Shown piece after piece: positions 50,700 through 61,594 of a stretch of 64,000 nucleotides of DNA. The first letter of the stretch is position 1. Each line of letters begins with the position of its first letter. Below the pieces are notes generated by a model, which saw only the letters and a program-made list of their open reading frames with translations, ran no database searches and was not told the DNA's origin. The position numbers were made by a program, and so were the translations under genes. This DNA comes from Varroa destructor (taxonomy: Eukaryota; Arthropoda; Arachnida; Mesostigmata; Varroidae), in contig NW_019211455.1 in NCBI RefSeq assembly GCF_002443255.2, positions 12,906,752 through 12,970,751 of the forward strand. Direction: 5' to 3'.

Positions 50700-53600
50700 A
50701 TGCCCTTTTAGTCATTGCCGCGTCAGCTAGAGTCTCCTGTCGGACCTCCTTCTGCGGCTTAGGCGGCGATGGCGACGAAGAAAAGGAGGCATTGCTCGTA
50801 ATCCGTTTCTGTTTAAAAGAGCTTCTTTAGGCAATGGGGCGCAATGTGCCAGTGGTCGATGGTAACAGGCACGGTTGCGGCGCTGGGGGCAGCAGCAGGG
50901 ACCGCCAGCATTCCGTCGGCCGCTCTTGTCGTTTTCGAGGCTCTACCAGTTGGTGGAAATGGCGCTAGCAGAAGCGGTCGTGTTTCGTCAAAGAGTGGCA
51001 ACGTTGCCACCGCCAACCTGTCCCTTTCGACTGGCTGGCATACCAAATTTAAGGGAAAGCTGAACCCGTGCCCGCTCAGTGGGCACCAGCGTAGCGATAG
51101 AGAAGAAGCACGGTAGGCTGAAGTAGCATATTTACGTGAAGTCGCTGATTCCTGCTTGTACACATCGGATAACAGTGATCGTGATGAGCGGACAACAGAT
51201 AGAAGCAACGAGAAAGAAGCAAAGAGTTAGAGACGAAGAAAGGTTGTCAAAGAGAGAAAAAACGAGACTCGACGAAGAGATGTGGGGTAAGAGGATTGTC
51301 CTAATAGCTGCTGTCGTTACCTGAGAGGAGCTAGTTTTTCCGAATTAAATGCTTAAGACATACGGAACGAACCGCGCTGTGCGGCCTGACTCTAGGCGAC
51401 TTATCCCACGCCTAGCCTCGGCTGCTCGGTCGACGCAGCAGCCACCTGCTGCGCGCAGCTTAACACAGACAGAGAAGTTTACAAAGAACGGCGGTATGGC
51501 AGGCCACAGCATGGGTTCACTTTAAAGCGAGCTATACCTAACAATATTAGACAGTTACTCGCCCACACAAATCTGCTAGCACCTACAGAACGGCCTTCCT
51601 TCCATCTACCTTGTTGCTGCCTTCACCCCGAATTCGTTCCTTTCAGCGTCTCGAATACCTCATTACGTCTAGTGTTACACGAATGGAAAGGTCCCAACAT
51701 CCCGCCAGGCAGTTTACCATTGTCTCAGATTCCGTACAACAGTAGCAACGGAAGTCCCGTTGTCGTTTCCATCGCCAACGATTACTTCTTGTTCTGCCTA
51801 CGGCTTCAACGGCTGCTATTTGTTCTGTTGGCGCGGCTGTTGCGGCTCGTTACAACCATGAGGTGACGCTCCAAGCGGAATCTGAGTTTGTGAGGTTATG
51901 CCGAAGATTAAGCTGCTTGGGTAGCTCGTTGGCTTAGTGTGTATCGAAGGCAAACGGGGGTGGACCTGTGGGCCAGTAGTTCTTTGGGCGCGTTAGAGCA
52001 AGGGGGTAAGACCTCGCGGTACGCGAAACAAGACAAAATGGTGAGAAAAAAAGATTCAGGACAGCGAGTCCTTTTACTGAAACTCGTTATTATCGCTTTG
52101 CAAACGTCGTTGGCGTTGTCGCTGACAGAGACGGTGTAGCACCGATGTCGGCCTTTTGAGAGAAGTGCCCCCGAAGAGCCAAGAGGTTTGAGCCTTTGGT
52201 TGCAACCTGTTCAAACGAAAGTAGAGTTCGTTGCCGGGTGTCGTAAGGGTTGCAACGTGGGCCTTGACTGGGTGCTGAGCGCTGAAATTACAGAGCCATA
52301 GCCCGTAATTTCAGCGCTCGCTGTGCAACTTCTCATGCATATTCTCGTCAGATGCGTTTCATAACATATGTGTAGGCCATAGAATTACAACGGGAGTCAC
52401 TGCTGCTGATATTGATGGTAACATGTGATTATAGCCCGGAAGAAAAGGGTATTCGAAGAAAAGTGTGCCAGACGCTGACCGCTGGAGCAGCGCCACGTGT
52501 TAATGAACATAGAGTAACCGAAACAAATCGAGACACCGAGAAAAAGGGACTGAAAATAGGGAGGAAAAGTTCTAGGCGATGGAGTAAGTAGTCTCGTTAT
52601 TATGCGCGGGCAGATCTGATAGTATCGGTTAGGTTCGTGGCAGAAAAAGATTTTGCGCTGCCGATTACGAGTAGCAGAAAGTTACGGCAAAAATGAAAAT
52701 TAGATTGGCAGGAAGCTTATTTTAACTGCAAATGAAGTAACAGTGAAATTAGAAGTGATTGTAAATGACCACCGCTGACGTGACGTGGTCGCCGGTAGCA
52801 GTCGATGGTAAAGAGTGACTCATTGAGGCCGGCCACCATATTACGGGAACAAATAACAACTGCATCGCAACAGTGGCTACTTTGGCTTAAAATTATAAAA
52901 GCATGGTAGTTAAAGCTTTGGGGTACTTACGTAAATGGGCATCATATTCTTTATTTCGAATAAAAAAAAAACATTTTTTCACCTATAGAAATACATGATA
53001 CAGTGAAGAGCAAATCAAATTATACTATACCTGTACAATTTTATTTGCAAAGTAACAACAGTTTCTAGGACCGGCACTTTCTAATTGACTAGGAACTACA
53101 TATGCCAAAAAGCCATTATAATTTGGCTTTATTCATCAGCCGTGAGCCTACGGGCGCTCCCTATTGCTTCGACCGCCGGTTGCCTATTTCAAAGACTACT
53201 TTCTTTTTTTCTGTACCCCATTGTGATGTCACATTCTTTCCAGTTTACTCTTTGTCTGCGAAACGTCGCCCATCAAACCACTTACCTCTCTGGTCTTTAT
53301 TCTATGTCCGTTACCCCTTTCCGTTCCTACGTTGCCGTTAATTGCACGTACTGCCCCCCCAGTCGCCGATGGTGTTCCACTTCGCTTTCGACCACCACTA
53401 CCGAAAACCGAAGAGGGAGATGACCTATCTGTATGTGGCATTCATGGCAAGACAAGAACATCTTTGGACTGAGAGAGTAACACAGGCTCTAATATATCTA
53501 CTATTTACTACAGTGACTGCAGAAACAGCAAATACAGAAGCCTTCGACGACGAGAAAGATTGTAACCTGTCAACATCCAGCGGTGGAAACGACAAAGACT

Positions 53601-54130
53601 CGAATCCAGTAGTAACGGAGGTGTGACTCGTGACTCCTTGTTGAACCCCACACCCCGCTAGTAACTTTGTCGGTGTTCTCAACTAAGCTTCAGTCCTGCT
53701 TTCCGTTCGTTCAAGGGTAAGGAAACGAGTTGTAGTTCGTTTCTTCTGTTCAACATCTGCACTCTGAGCTTGACTGACCCGACTACTGGCAGATTCTGTT
53801 TCTATCGTCAGTCTGCTGCTGCCGTCGAAACAGCCGAGGTGACGCAGGTGATGTTGTGAACTTGGCGGCCACGGGGTTAGGGGAATGAGCGAGCAAGAAC
53901 TGTTCGAGAGCGGTGACGCCATTGCCCTCGTCGTTACAACTGCTACCAAAGCGTTGAAAAGTTCGTTTGGCGCAAGCTAACGCACGCCTGTGTAACGTAG
54001 GTGAAGCAGGAAGACTGCTGAGACGGTCCAAGGAACGCAGGGAACCAGCAAGGCAGGGTCACGCTTCAATGATTTAAAGAGGGTGAAACAGGACGGAAAC
54101 AGCAGAAGCTGCCACGGTAGCAGCAGCCTT
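50700..54130. other. G+C-richer patches with overlapping open frames and a hairpin
   Basis: Frames of 131 (-, 50813-51208) and 90 (+, 50844-51116) overlap, as do 112 (+, 53085-53423), 94 (+, 53342-53626), 85 (-, 53425-53682) and 88 codons (-, 53683-53949). A purine-rich run covers about 51181-51296. An 8-bp hairpin CGCAGCAG-CCAC-CTGCTGCG lies at 51434-51453 and the 15-bp hairpin at 52277-52319. No translation is recognisable as a protein family. Confidence 0.45.
52277..52319 (+). repeat. Hairpin: perfect 15-bp arms, 13-nt loop
   Basis: Arms GAGCGCTGAAATTAC (52277-52291) and GTAATTTCAGCGCTC (52305-52319) are exact reverse complements around AGAGCCATAGCCC. The chance of a perfect 15-bp pair at such spacing in 64 kb is about one in a thousand. 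There is no flanking target duplication, so its origin is unclear. Confidence 0.92.
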
Positions 54131-57100
54131 CTGGGGGGCGAAGACAAGTCCCCAATACTACGAATCTTGCCACCGATGCTACCGAACTATTCGTACGGAT
54201 TCCGGGTATTCGCACACCTTTAGATGCCATTACTCATTACTCGTTTAAAGCAACGTGCAGGTTTTGAGATTACCGCTGATAATGGATGGTGTCTGGAGAT
54301 AGCGTAGGGCAGTCCTAAAATTTTAGATTAAATAAAAGTTCTACGCGCTTCATAACGCCAGTGTGGAAGGGACCTGTCGAAGTTCGGTGTGATTCCTTAG
54401 TTAAGTTTGTGTTGACTATTTTCCTGTTCGCTAGGTACAAATGTGCGCAATAATTGGAATGTAGATTAAAGTATTCGGTATATATATCTTTTGAAAGAGC
54501 TAAGGTCTAGCAAACGCAATAAATTTTTACTTCTAATCTTCGTATTAAGCCTTTGTTTTGATTTTTCAAGCACTGTCAGTTCTCCATTCTAGAACGGACG
54601 TACCCAGGTTCAATTTTCAACACCATCTTGCACGTTCTCTTTGCCCCTTTCCTCTTTATATTGCTCCATAAACGCCATATCATGTGTTTTCACATAAACG
54701 CACCCTTCCGTTTTCTAGCCTTCCATTTTGTCATTACTGCGTTGCTTCTTTTTTCAACAGACTGAAGCTAAAGATAGCTTCGACTGCAAGTCCTTATTTC
54801 TTTCGTTATTGTTGGCCGGACTGTTATCGACTCTACGTCCGTCGACACTATCATCGGTCGCCATTACTTTTCGTCTGCACCGCCTGCCCCCAAAGTTGTC
54901 GCGTTATTATTGTCCCATCCGGAGCTCGGTGAGCTCCAGCGCGGTCTCTGACGCTATCCATTCAAAACCGCATTCACCTTCCCTCTCTTTTTGTGTTGAA
55001 ATGGGACTGCTCCGGAGAATCAGGGACAGTGGAAGACTAGAATGATTTAAGTCGAAGCTGGTATCGATAGATTTGGGAAGGTGTTTTGTCGCACTCTGTA
55101 TCGTGCTGGTCGACGGTGATTGTAGCCCATTCTGATGATGGCGGTGATTGCTTATTTTCCTCAGCTACTTGTGCAGCTGCTATGAAGTCCGTCGGAAAGG
55201 AGCGTGCAGTCCATGTGGCAGATCGTTCTTGAAGTAACTATTTATGCTATTATCGGCTATAGCACTACAATTGTATTAAAGGCCTGTTTGTTAGTGTCCT
55301 AGTAAATAAGTTGGCATAAGGGCAAGTAACCCTTGGCAACTTGAAGGGCAAGCAGTTCTTGTTTTCTCGACTTGTCTTAGCATCCCCTCTCTCTTATTCT
55401 GACAAAATATCTTTTTCCCCGTATCAGCGTTACTTCAGCCACTTCGTTAGGAAACTTAACGTAACACAGTGAGTTTTCCTTCGACGCCATGCGCATCGTA
55501 TACGTATGCTTCCTCAACCGTTGTAAACGCTGGGTTTGGCTAGGATTTCGTGCGTTGTTCCTCTTCGTCGCGTTTCATACGTACTACATGAGACGAGCGA
55601 TGGAGAGTGTCGGATAGGGGCTACCTCATATACCGCTTAAAGATAACGTCCTGTCTGAACAAGCGAGATTGCGATATTTACACTGGATTTAGTTTTATTT
55701 TTGGAACACATACTAACCGTCATACTATCACTAACACTATAGTCTTGCATCATTGTAGCGATGTTTTCTAATTCCTCTGTTTAATAGAAAAATGTCGCTA
55801 TATTGTTTGTTAGCGATTTGAAGTAATAATTCGACTTCACGGCTCTATCGATGCAAGGAGAAAGGGCTAGACCATTACCATAAATCTTTGTTCGCCTTTT
55901 ATGATGATCTCTGTTTAGGCTTGATCAGGTCTTACGTGAAACACCACAAATTGCTCCATCACGTCAAGTCAACAGAGAAGGATTGGGGAAGCATATAAAA
56001 CAGGTACCGCAGGACGTCGTCGACTGCTCCCTCTAAGAATGGTAACAAGGTAAAGACCCTGGCGATAACATAGGTTGAAGGTGGCGCAAAGTGTCAGATA
56101 TTCCATAGAGCAACATAGTATCAGAAATATGGGAAGAGAAAGAGAAATAAAATTTGCCTCCATTGTTTTTTTCTTGCGATCTGTCGGACTCATAGCGGAT
56201 CAGTGTTCAGAGCATAATTGTTGTGACAAAAAATGTCTGCCTGCTTCTAGCCTCTTTTAAGCCTGTCCTGTATTGATGGGTTGGAGGTGTTGGTGGACGA
56301 CGTAATCTGACCTGCGAGTTTGGCTTTTTTAGCCTGATATTTTCAATGATCTTAATCTGGGCTTTCACTCCGCCTCTTGCTTTATTGACTTTAAATTTGA
56401 CGTCCTTTTTAAGCCACAAAAAATATCATTACATACCGTACAATTTGCCATTTATATACGACACTGGTCTTTAAGAGGACCAGTTAGGCATGATTCTGGC
56501 TGACCCAGGTCAAAAGATTTGTTTTGCGAGTTCAATGTTTCAAGTGCAGCTTAGGTAATGCATAGAAGCAAACCGTTCCTGAAAGGACACAATAAAGGTT
56601 TAAATACGTGAAGAAGGAAAAAAATAGTGCAACATTTTCATTATTTGGACTATGTTTAACTTCGTGGTTTCATGCTGAACGTTTACTTTTTCGGGTTCCT
56701 TCAAACGTATATATTTGCACTCGTTCTCTGCTTTTTGCATTTTTCTATTGCCCTTCGCTTATTGCTGATACCCCGTTTGTGCTGGAATGTTTGGATTTGA
56801 TCCATATAGCCTGCTTAAACTTGGCCGATATAAATTTTTGTCCGAAGAAACTACTTAGTGGTAGTGGCTATTACATAATATTGCACCAGCGCATATTTTA
56901 CGCCTGCGAGCTCTTTATCTATATGCATCCGCATGTGCCCCTGAGGTCAAAAGCCTTACTTTGCCTTTGGCCCGTTTTACCAAGTCCATTACCCAGCTAC
57001 TAGTGTATATATAGGAGGAACGTCTACGTATAAGGAGTCGACGTTAGGACGACTTTGTCACTTCGCTGCCTCCATTCCACAACGTTTTCCTTCTTCTATA

Positions 57101-57190
57101 ACTCCACAGCGCGAAGGCAAAGTGATTGGGTCGGGGCCGTTCCGCTAATGCCTCCATCTCTGCCCCTCTGCTATCACTGTCGTATTGTAT
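54130..57190. other. A+T-rich non-coding stretch
   Basis: The longest frame is 131 codons (+, 56608-57003), rich in Leu, Phe, Cys and Tyr with no motif. Frames of 82 and 105 codons overlap at 54684-55045. A hairpin pairs ACTGGTC (56463-56469) with GACCAGT (56478-56484). Nothing here is identified as a gene. Confidence 0.5.
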
Positions 57191-57283
57191 ATATCCTATA
57201 TTTGTACTTTTTATACGTCTTATATCCTATATATGTACTTTTTATACATCTTATATCCTATACATGTTTCTATATATACCATC
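57191..57283 (+). repeat. Minisatellite, 31-bp unit, about three copies
   Basis: Units begin at 57191, 57222 and 57253, each starting ATATCCTATA. Copies one and two agree at 29 of 31 positions, and the third has decayed in its second half. The unit is A+T-rich and is not a multiple of three, so the Tyr/Leu/Ile-rich open frames that cross it are products of the repeat. Confidence 0.9.
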
Positions 57284-57579
57284 TAAGTTATATGTGACAT
57301 GCTCCACATCCTACACGCCAGCAAATGTATCTTGTTCGTTTGCTCGTTGTTGCTGCTTGCTGCTCACACCAGCATAGAGCAAAACGGCTCTTTGCTCTGC
57401 ATGGGGTCTAACCCATTAGCAACAGCAGCAGCAACAACGGCCGGTCAGACGTCGAAACTATCTCCGTCATCGGTCGAATCCGATTGCATCGCGACAGCGG
57501 CATCGATCCGATGACGAGGGAGAGGACCCGTACACGTATTGCTGCTAATGTTTCCATTCGCCCTCACAACCGATGGCCA

Positions 57580-57595
57580 AACGTTAGCTAACGTT
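57580..57595. repeat. 16-bp perfect palindrome
   Basis: AACGTTAGCTAACGTT equals its own reverse complement. About one such palindrome is expected by chance in this window. A second one lies at 47271-47286. Confidence 0.8.
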
Positions 57596-57818
57596 GCCGC
57601 GCATAAGCCTGATGGAGCCAATCGCAACGGCCACAAGAAGAGTGCGACTAAAAGGGGGATCCTTGGGTTGACTAGACCCTTCTCGCCGGAGCCCCTCTTC
57701 TACTGAAACTCTCTGTCCTCGCTCGCCGCTATCGTCCCTATCTGTTTCGGCTTCGTTTCGATGGGGGCCCCGACTGCAGACCGACAGACAAGCCGACCAC
57801 GAATAAGAGGAAAGATGG

Positions 57819-57867
57819 CTTTTGGCCTGCCGGTGGCTTCCGCAAGCAGGCACCGGCGGGCCAAAAG
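57819..57867 (+). repeat. Hairpin: 17-bp outer plus 4-bp inner stem
   Basis: Arms 57819-57835 and 57851-57867 pair at 17 positions, with one T opposite G (57828/57858). GCTT (57836-57839) then pairs with AAGC (57844-57847) around loop CCGC, leaving AGG (57848-57850) as a 3-nt bulge. This G+C-rich, very stable foldback sits inside the 194-codon open frame and, with its symmetric codons, helps keep both strands free of stops. It is far beyond chance. Confidence 0.9.
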
Positions 57868-59131
57868 GAGGCAGGAGACGGCGGTGCCAGCCTCGAAGTC
57901 GGTTGGATCTTTCGTTTCCCAAAAAGTCAGCGGCAACTACGAAAGCACTTGCGAATGACGGTTATGACATAGAGGGGACTGCTTCTGAGCGCTGTGACTA
58001 TCTGGAAAGGTGGAAAACGATCTGGCAGAGAGAGTCGGGACGCCTGGCCATGGGGTTGTGGAGAATGTCATATTTTTCCAGAGTACGGCGATGCTGGCGG
58101 TGGGTAACGGGCGCAGCAGTGATGGTGGTAGTAAAGGCGCCGTTAGGCAAGTCTGTACCCGCTGGCACAGGGGTGCTAAGGGAGGAGGGTCATGATGTTC
58201 CGACGATATTTGCACCCACAGCAGCACTAGCAGCAAAAGCTACTGTAGCAGGCGCGACAGCGGCTTGTTCGTTGTTTTGTTGGCGCCGAAGGGGACTACA
58301 GAAGTGTTTTACGCTGGTTGGGGATTTGAGACTAGGTGTCCACCGGCTGAAGGCCAGCCGGGGTCCATCCCGACCACTCCTGATTTTGCGAATTCCGAAT
58401 CCGTAACCTAACGTAGCTGCCAGTGCTACCCATGGCCCACGACTGCTGTTGCTGTCACCAAAGGTCATTTGGATTTCCCGCCACGTTTCAAATGCTCCCG
58501 CTGGTCGCCCGTCGCGACCCCTGCCACCGCCGCCGCTACGCGACTTTGCTACTCACTAATATCCCTTTTACCCTGACGGCCAGTGCCGACTATCTGCTCG
58601 GCCAGCCAGCATCGACGTCTTGGCTTCATCTGTTCATCTCTTTTGGCATCATCTTCGTGATTGCGACCGCCTTCCGGTTCCGTCCAGCGCAACGCCGTCA
58701 CTTTCAGACATCGTTTCGCCGTCGGACGACACGGGTAACCCGATGGGTTGAAACCAGATGGCGCTACAAAAGCTATGGTTGCTACGGGCTTAGTGAGAAC
58801 CATTGTGAAGATCATAACCCTTGGAGGCGACGCCCGTTACCACGGAAGCGGCGATAAAAATCTGCGGCCATAATTCGATTCGCTGTGGTTTTCTTGGTGT
58901 TAGTTGTTTATTGTTGTGTCATATTACCTGTTATGAACAATCGCAACGCTAATCACTGCGGGACTAGCAGAGGCAACAGCATCAACGTCGTTTGCGTGTC
59001 GACTACGCTCATGCGATGCGGGGACTAAGACGCATCGATGGTGCGGTACCGGGGAGACTCCGATATAATATAGAGTCTAGGCTGTGTACCATTGCTTGTC
59101 GAATTGTGCAGTATATATCCGAGATGCAGCA

Positions 59132-59137
<6 letters not shown>

Positions 59138-59181
<44 letters not shown>
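59138..59181. repeat. AT dinucleotide microsatellite, about 43 bp
   Basis: An uninterrupted AT run, the longest microsatellite in the window. It can extrude as a cruciform and is likely polymorphic in length. The Tyr-Ile-coding open frames on both strands here are artefacts of it. Confidence 0.95.
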
Positions 59182-59182
<1 letters not shown>

Positions 59183-59442
59183 TGGATCATAATTGCTCCT
59201 TATATGCGTGAAACAAAAATACACGATATTGGATAAAATATCAACGGCTTCGTTTTACTAAGTGCCATACGTTTTACAATAAACATTATCGTCTATACTT
59301 CTACAGGGGTAGACGACGAAAAAAACTTTATCTATCTATTAAAAACAAGAGCGCTAAAGAATGGAGCTACAAATTAGACACGCAAATTTGATGTCCGTAG
59401 GATTAAACACCGATTCTGTACTTCCGTGCTAATACAGTTGAA

Positions 59443-59470
59443 TAGAGTAGAGAAGTTTTTCTCTACTCTA
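59443..59470 (+). repeat. Hairpin: perfect 12-bp arms, GTTT loop
   Basis: Arms TAGAGTAGAGAA (59443-59454) and TTCTCTACTCTA (59459-59470) are exact reverse complements with a 4-nt loop. Chance of such a pair at spacing under 20 in 64 kb is under about one in ten. Confidence 0.9.
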
Positions 59471-59709
59471 GCTTTTATGGCTTCAGCTATAATGCTTTAG
59501 ATAACAGTCTGGTCAATTAGCCATACCCCCAACTAACCAATTCAGTCAGAAAACGTTTAATCAATAGATAAGGACGCTTATTTTGAAAATAATTATTTCA
59601 ATGTTTTACAAAAGTAGAAAATCATAGTTATCTTGGCCTTTACCTCTCTGTCCCAGCCGTTTAAAAGGAATAGCTTCTTTTCGACCTCTGAAAGTGACTA
59701 AAACGGATG

Positions 59710-59730
59710 ATTTACGCAATTTGCGTAAAT
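59710..59730. promoter_or_regulatory. Palindromic pair of TTACGCAA bZIP-like sites
   Basis: ATTTACGCAA (59710-59719) and TTGCGTAAAT (59721-59730) are mirror-complement arms around a single T. They place two TTACGCAA octamers head to head. TTACGCAA resembles C/EBP and PAR-type bZIP recognition sequences. Whether it is bound in vivo cannot be told from sequence. Confidence 0.35.
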
Positions 59731-61455
59731 GAGTGAGCAGCTGCTTCCTTGACCCTCTAGTGACATGATTCCTCATGCTATGCAAATCAGACATAGCGTC
59801 GATATAAAGTACCAAAATGGACCGATTCTGACGGTTAGAAACCGCCCCGAGAGGTCAACTACATTTCATTGAAAATATAGAAGTGACGAAATATGGATTG
59901 GTGTTACCGACGGCTAAACCATCTGTTATGACGGCCTCGTTCATTCCCAATTGAACCGGTACTTCTACGAAAGTATGCCATAGCATGTTTGTGAGCATGC
60001 GCAAATTATGAAAGACGGGTTAGGTTCCTTGTACTGGTTCTTTTATATAAACATTAGATGGATTTTAAAAACTCTTAATGGTATTATTGACTTTCTTTGC
60101 TATGCGTTTTTTACCAACGTGTTTCGGCCAGCGTTTTCATTTCGATTTAACTTGGAATAAGTGAACCGTTGTGTCAGCCTTTAATGTTTATGTTGTGCCG
60201 TAAACTTTACAGTCGTTTCTTTGATACGTATGAGAATTTGGTTCGACTCCATAAGCTATATTTTAGCGGGAACGGAACGGAATACCGTTGCAAGTTTCGA
60301 TCATGTTTCTAATGACTTGGACGATATAAGCTTCACCTATATTTATCATAAAATGGGTCATAGATAACGCTAAGGATAGCTACAAAAAATGGGCTTTGGC
60401 ATATGTTTAAGGAACACAGTAAATTGTAAGAAATAAGCCGAACTATTTATTGCTTGATTGGGAGAAAATATTTTTACATTATTGTACTAAATATGAGCTA
60501 AACAGAAATAGGCATTGGATAGAACCGCTGAGAGGACCGCTAAGGAACCGCTATTCTAGTTCACGCATACAGCATGGCTGCTGTATACTAGGAAATCTAC
60601 CTGAAAATGCTGGTTGAACTTATATTGACATTTGATGAACTTGATTACGTATCACAAAAACACAGCAGTGTATTCATCAGGAAGTTAATGCCAATGAAAA
60701 CTATATGATTCAAGTACTTTGTACTTTCAGGCTTTTTCAAAAGTAACTAGCACTGCTTGTGATCTTTGCTTGTTTACCCAACAAACAAAGCAGGAAAATA
60801 CGTAGAACAGATGAAAATAAATTCAGTTGTACTATCAGTGTAGCTGCATCATCTTTTTGGAAGGTGATCAGCCATCACGGTAGAAACGGATGTATATATC
60901 TCATGTCGTTCGCGTCCGTAAAGCAAATTTGTCTCGTCTTCAAAAACGCGTCTTCGCCCATTCATGTTTAATCTTTTCTTTCGGACCTGTTCTGTCTTCA
61001 TAGACGCCGCTATCCATCATCATCACAATCATAATTTTTTTTCTGCCATCGTCTAAAGCTCTCCTCGTGTTAGCTGGCTCCATTGTTCCACCCGAACACC
61101 GTAAAACCCAAGTTCTGCCAACGAGATTCTCGATCGCAGAATATCTTCATTCTTCCCATAGCACGTTCATAGCTGGTACACTCAGGGGGGTTTATTCAAC
61201 GCGTTGGTGATTGCTAGTTAGAAACGTGTCAATCTGGTTTTACCGTTTGTTTGTACAGAGAAAAACAGTCGTTATTCCAAGCAAAATACAAATGCCGTAG
61301 ATAAAAAAAAACACAATGAATGTTGGTTAATTGTTGGATGGGCTTACACTAGATATTTCATGTCATCAAATCTTTCTTTGTTTAAAACTTCTAGATCCGA
61401 TTTTTTTAAGGACTATACTGTTATGTTATATTCGTCAGTGGCACGACTGGACCGT

Positions 61456-61573
61456 TTCAGAACTTTGTAACCCTTTTGTTCACAAACTAGCTCTACATAG
61501 TAACCCTACGCAGTAAAGTTCATAATCCTATTCGAGCCACATCTTGGTATAATGTCTTGTGAATTTGACGGCC
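61456..61573 (+). repeat. 118-bp dispersed repeat, copy 1
   Basis: Aligns without gaps to 62635-62752 with 7 mismatches (about 94% identity). It starts TTCAGAA and ends GACGGCC. It contains TTCGAGCC (61531-61538), similar to part of a polymerase III B box, and TAGCTC about 43 nt upstream as a weak A-box-like block, so a short SINE-like element is possible. No cloverleaf can be drawn and there is no poly-A tail. I found no direct repeat around this copy. Its last 11 bases are followed by an inverted copy after 11 nt (61562-61594). Confidence 0.8.
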
Positions 61574-61594
61574 TCTCTTAACTGCCGTCAAATT
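61562..61594 (+). repeat. Hairpin at the 3' edge of repeat copy 1: 11-bp arms
   Basis: AATTTGACGGC (61562-61572) is the end of the 118-bp repeat. Its exact reverse complement GCCGTCAAATT (61584-61594) follows after 11 nt, outside the part shared with copy 2. Copy 2 lacks the second arm. The arm may be part of a longer element lost from copy 2, or the trace of a second, inverted insertion. Confidence 0.85.

Larger units (their letters stand above)
47230..50700. other. G+C-richer patch followed by A+T-rich DNA
   Basis: Between 47.2 and 49.7 kb frames of 153 (-, 47669-48130), 119 (+, 48211-48570), 92 (+, 47810-48088) and 92 codons (-, 47159-47437) overlap. Another short frame (71 codons, 48921-49136, +) has a hydrophobic run like a membrane segment. 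No family is recognisable. Structures are a 16-bp perfect palindrome (47271-47286), an 11-bp hairpin (48067-48106) and a (GCT)4 run at 49431-49443. From 49.8 kb the DNA is A+T-rich, with a 10-bp hairpin at 50352-50377. Confidence 0.45.
57300..58860. other. Most G+C-rich island of the window, open on both strands
   Basis: Overlapping frames of 194 (+, 57822-58406), 144 (+, 58423-58857), 112 (-, 57584-57922), 99 (-, 57937-58236), 92 (-, 58190-58468) and 88 codons (-, 58549-58815) fill this island. CpG is frequent by eye. The 194-codon frame has an Ala-rich stretch from GCA/GCT repeats, and its opposite strand is equally Ala-rich, so neither is preferred. It could be a CpG-rich promoter or first-exon region or just local composition. 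No start, splice site or domain decides it. Confidence 0.4.
58860..61450. other. A+T-rich non-coding stretch with AT microsatellite
   Basis: Open frames stay at 71 codons or fewer. Contents are the AT microsatellite, the 12-bp hairpin at 59443, the bZIP-like palindrome at 59710 and an 8-bp hairpin at 60567-60586. No gene is seen. Confidence 0.55.

Noticed and set aside
57822..58406. 194-codon + strand open frame as a gene
   Set aside because: It lies in the most G+C-rich DNA, where stop codons are rare, and is overlapped by equally open - strand frames. It contains a strong hairpin and shows no domain. Its length is only modestly above chance for such composition.
59009..59224. Tyr-Ile repeat protein on both strands
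   Set aside because: Pure translation artefact of the AT microsatellite.
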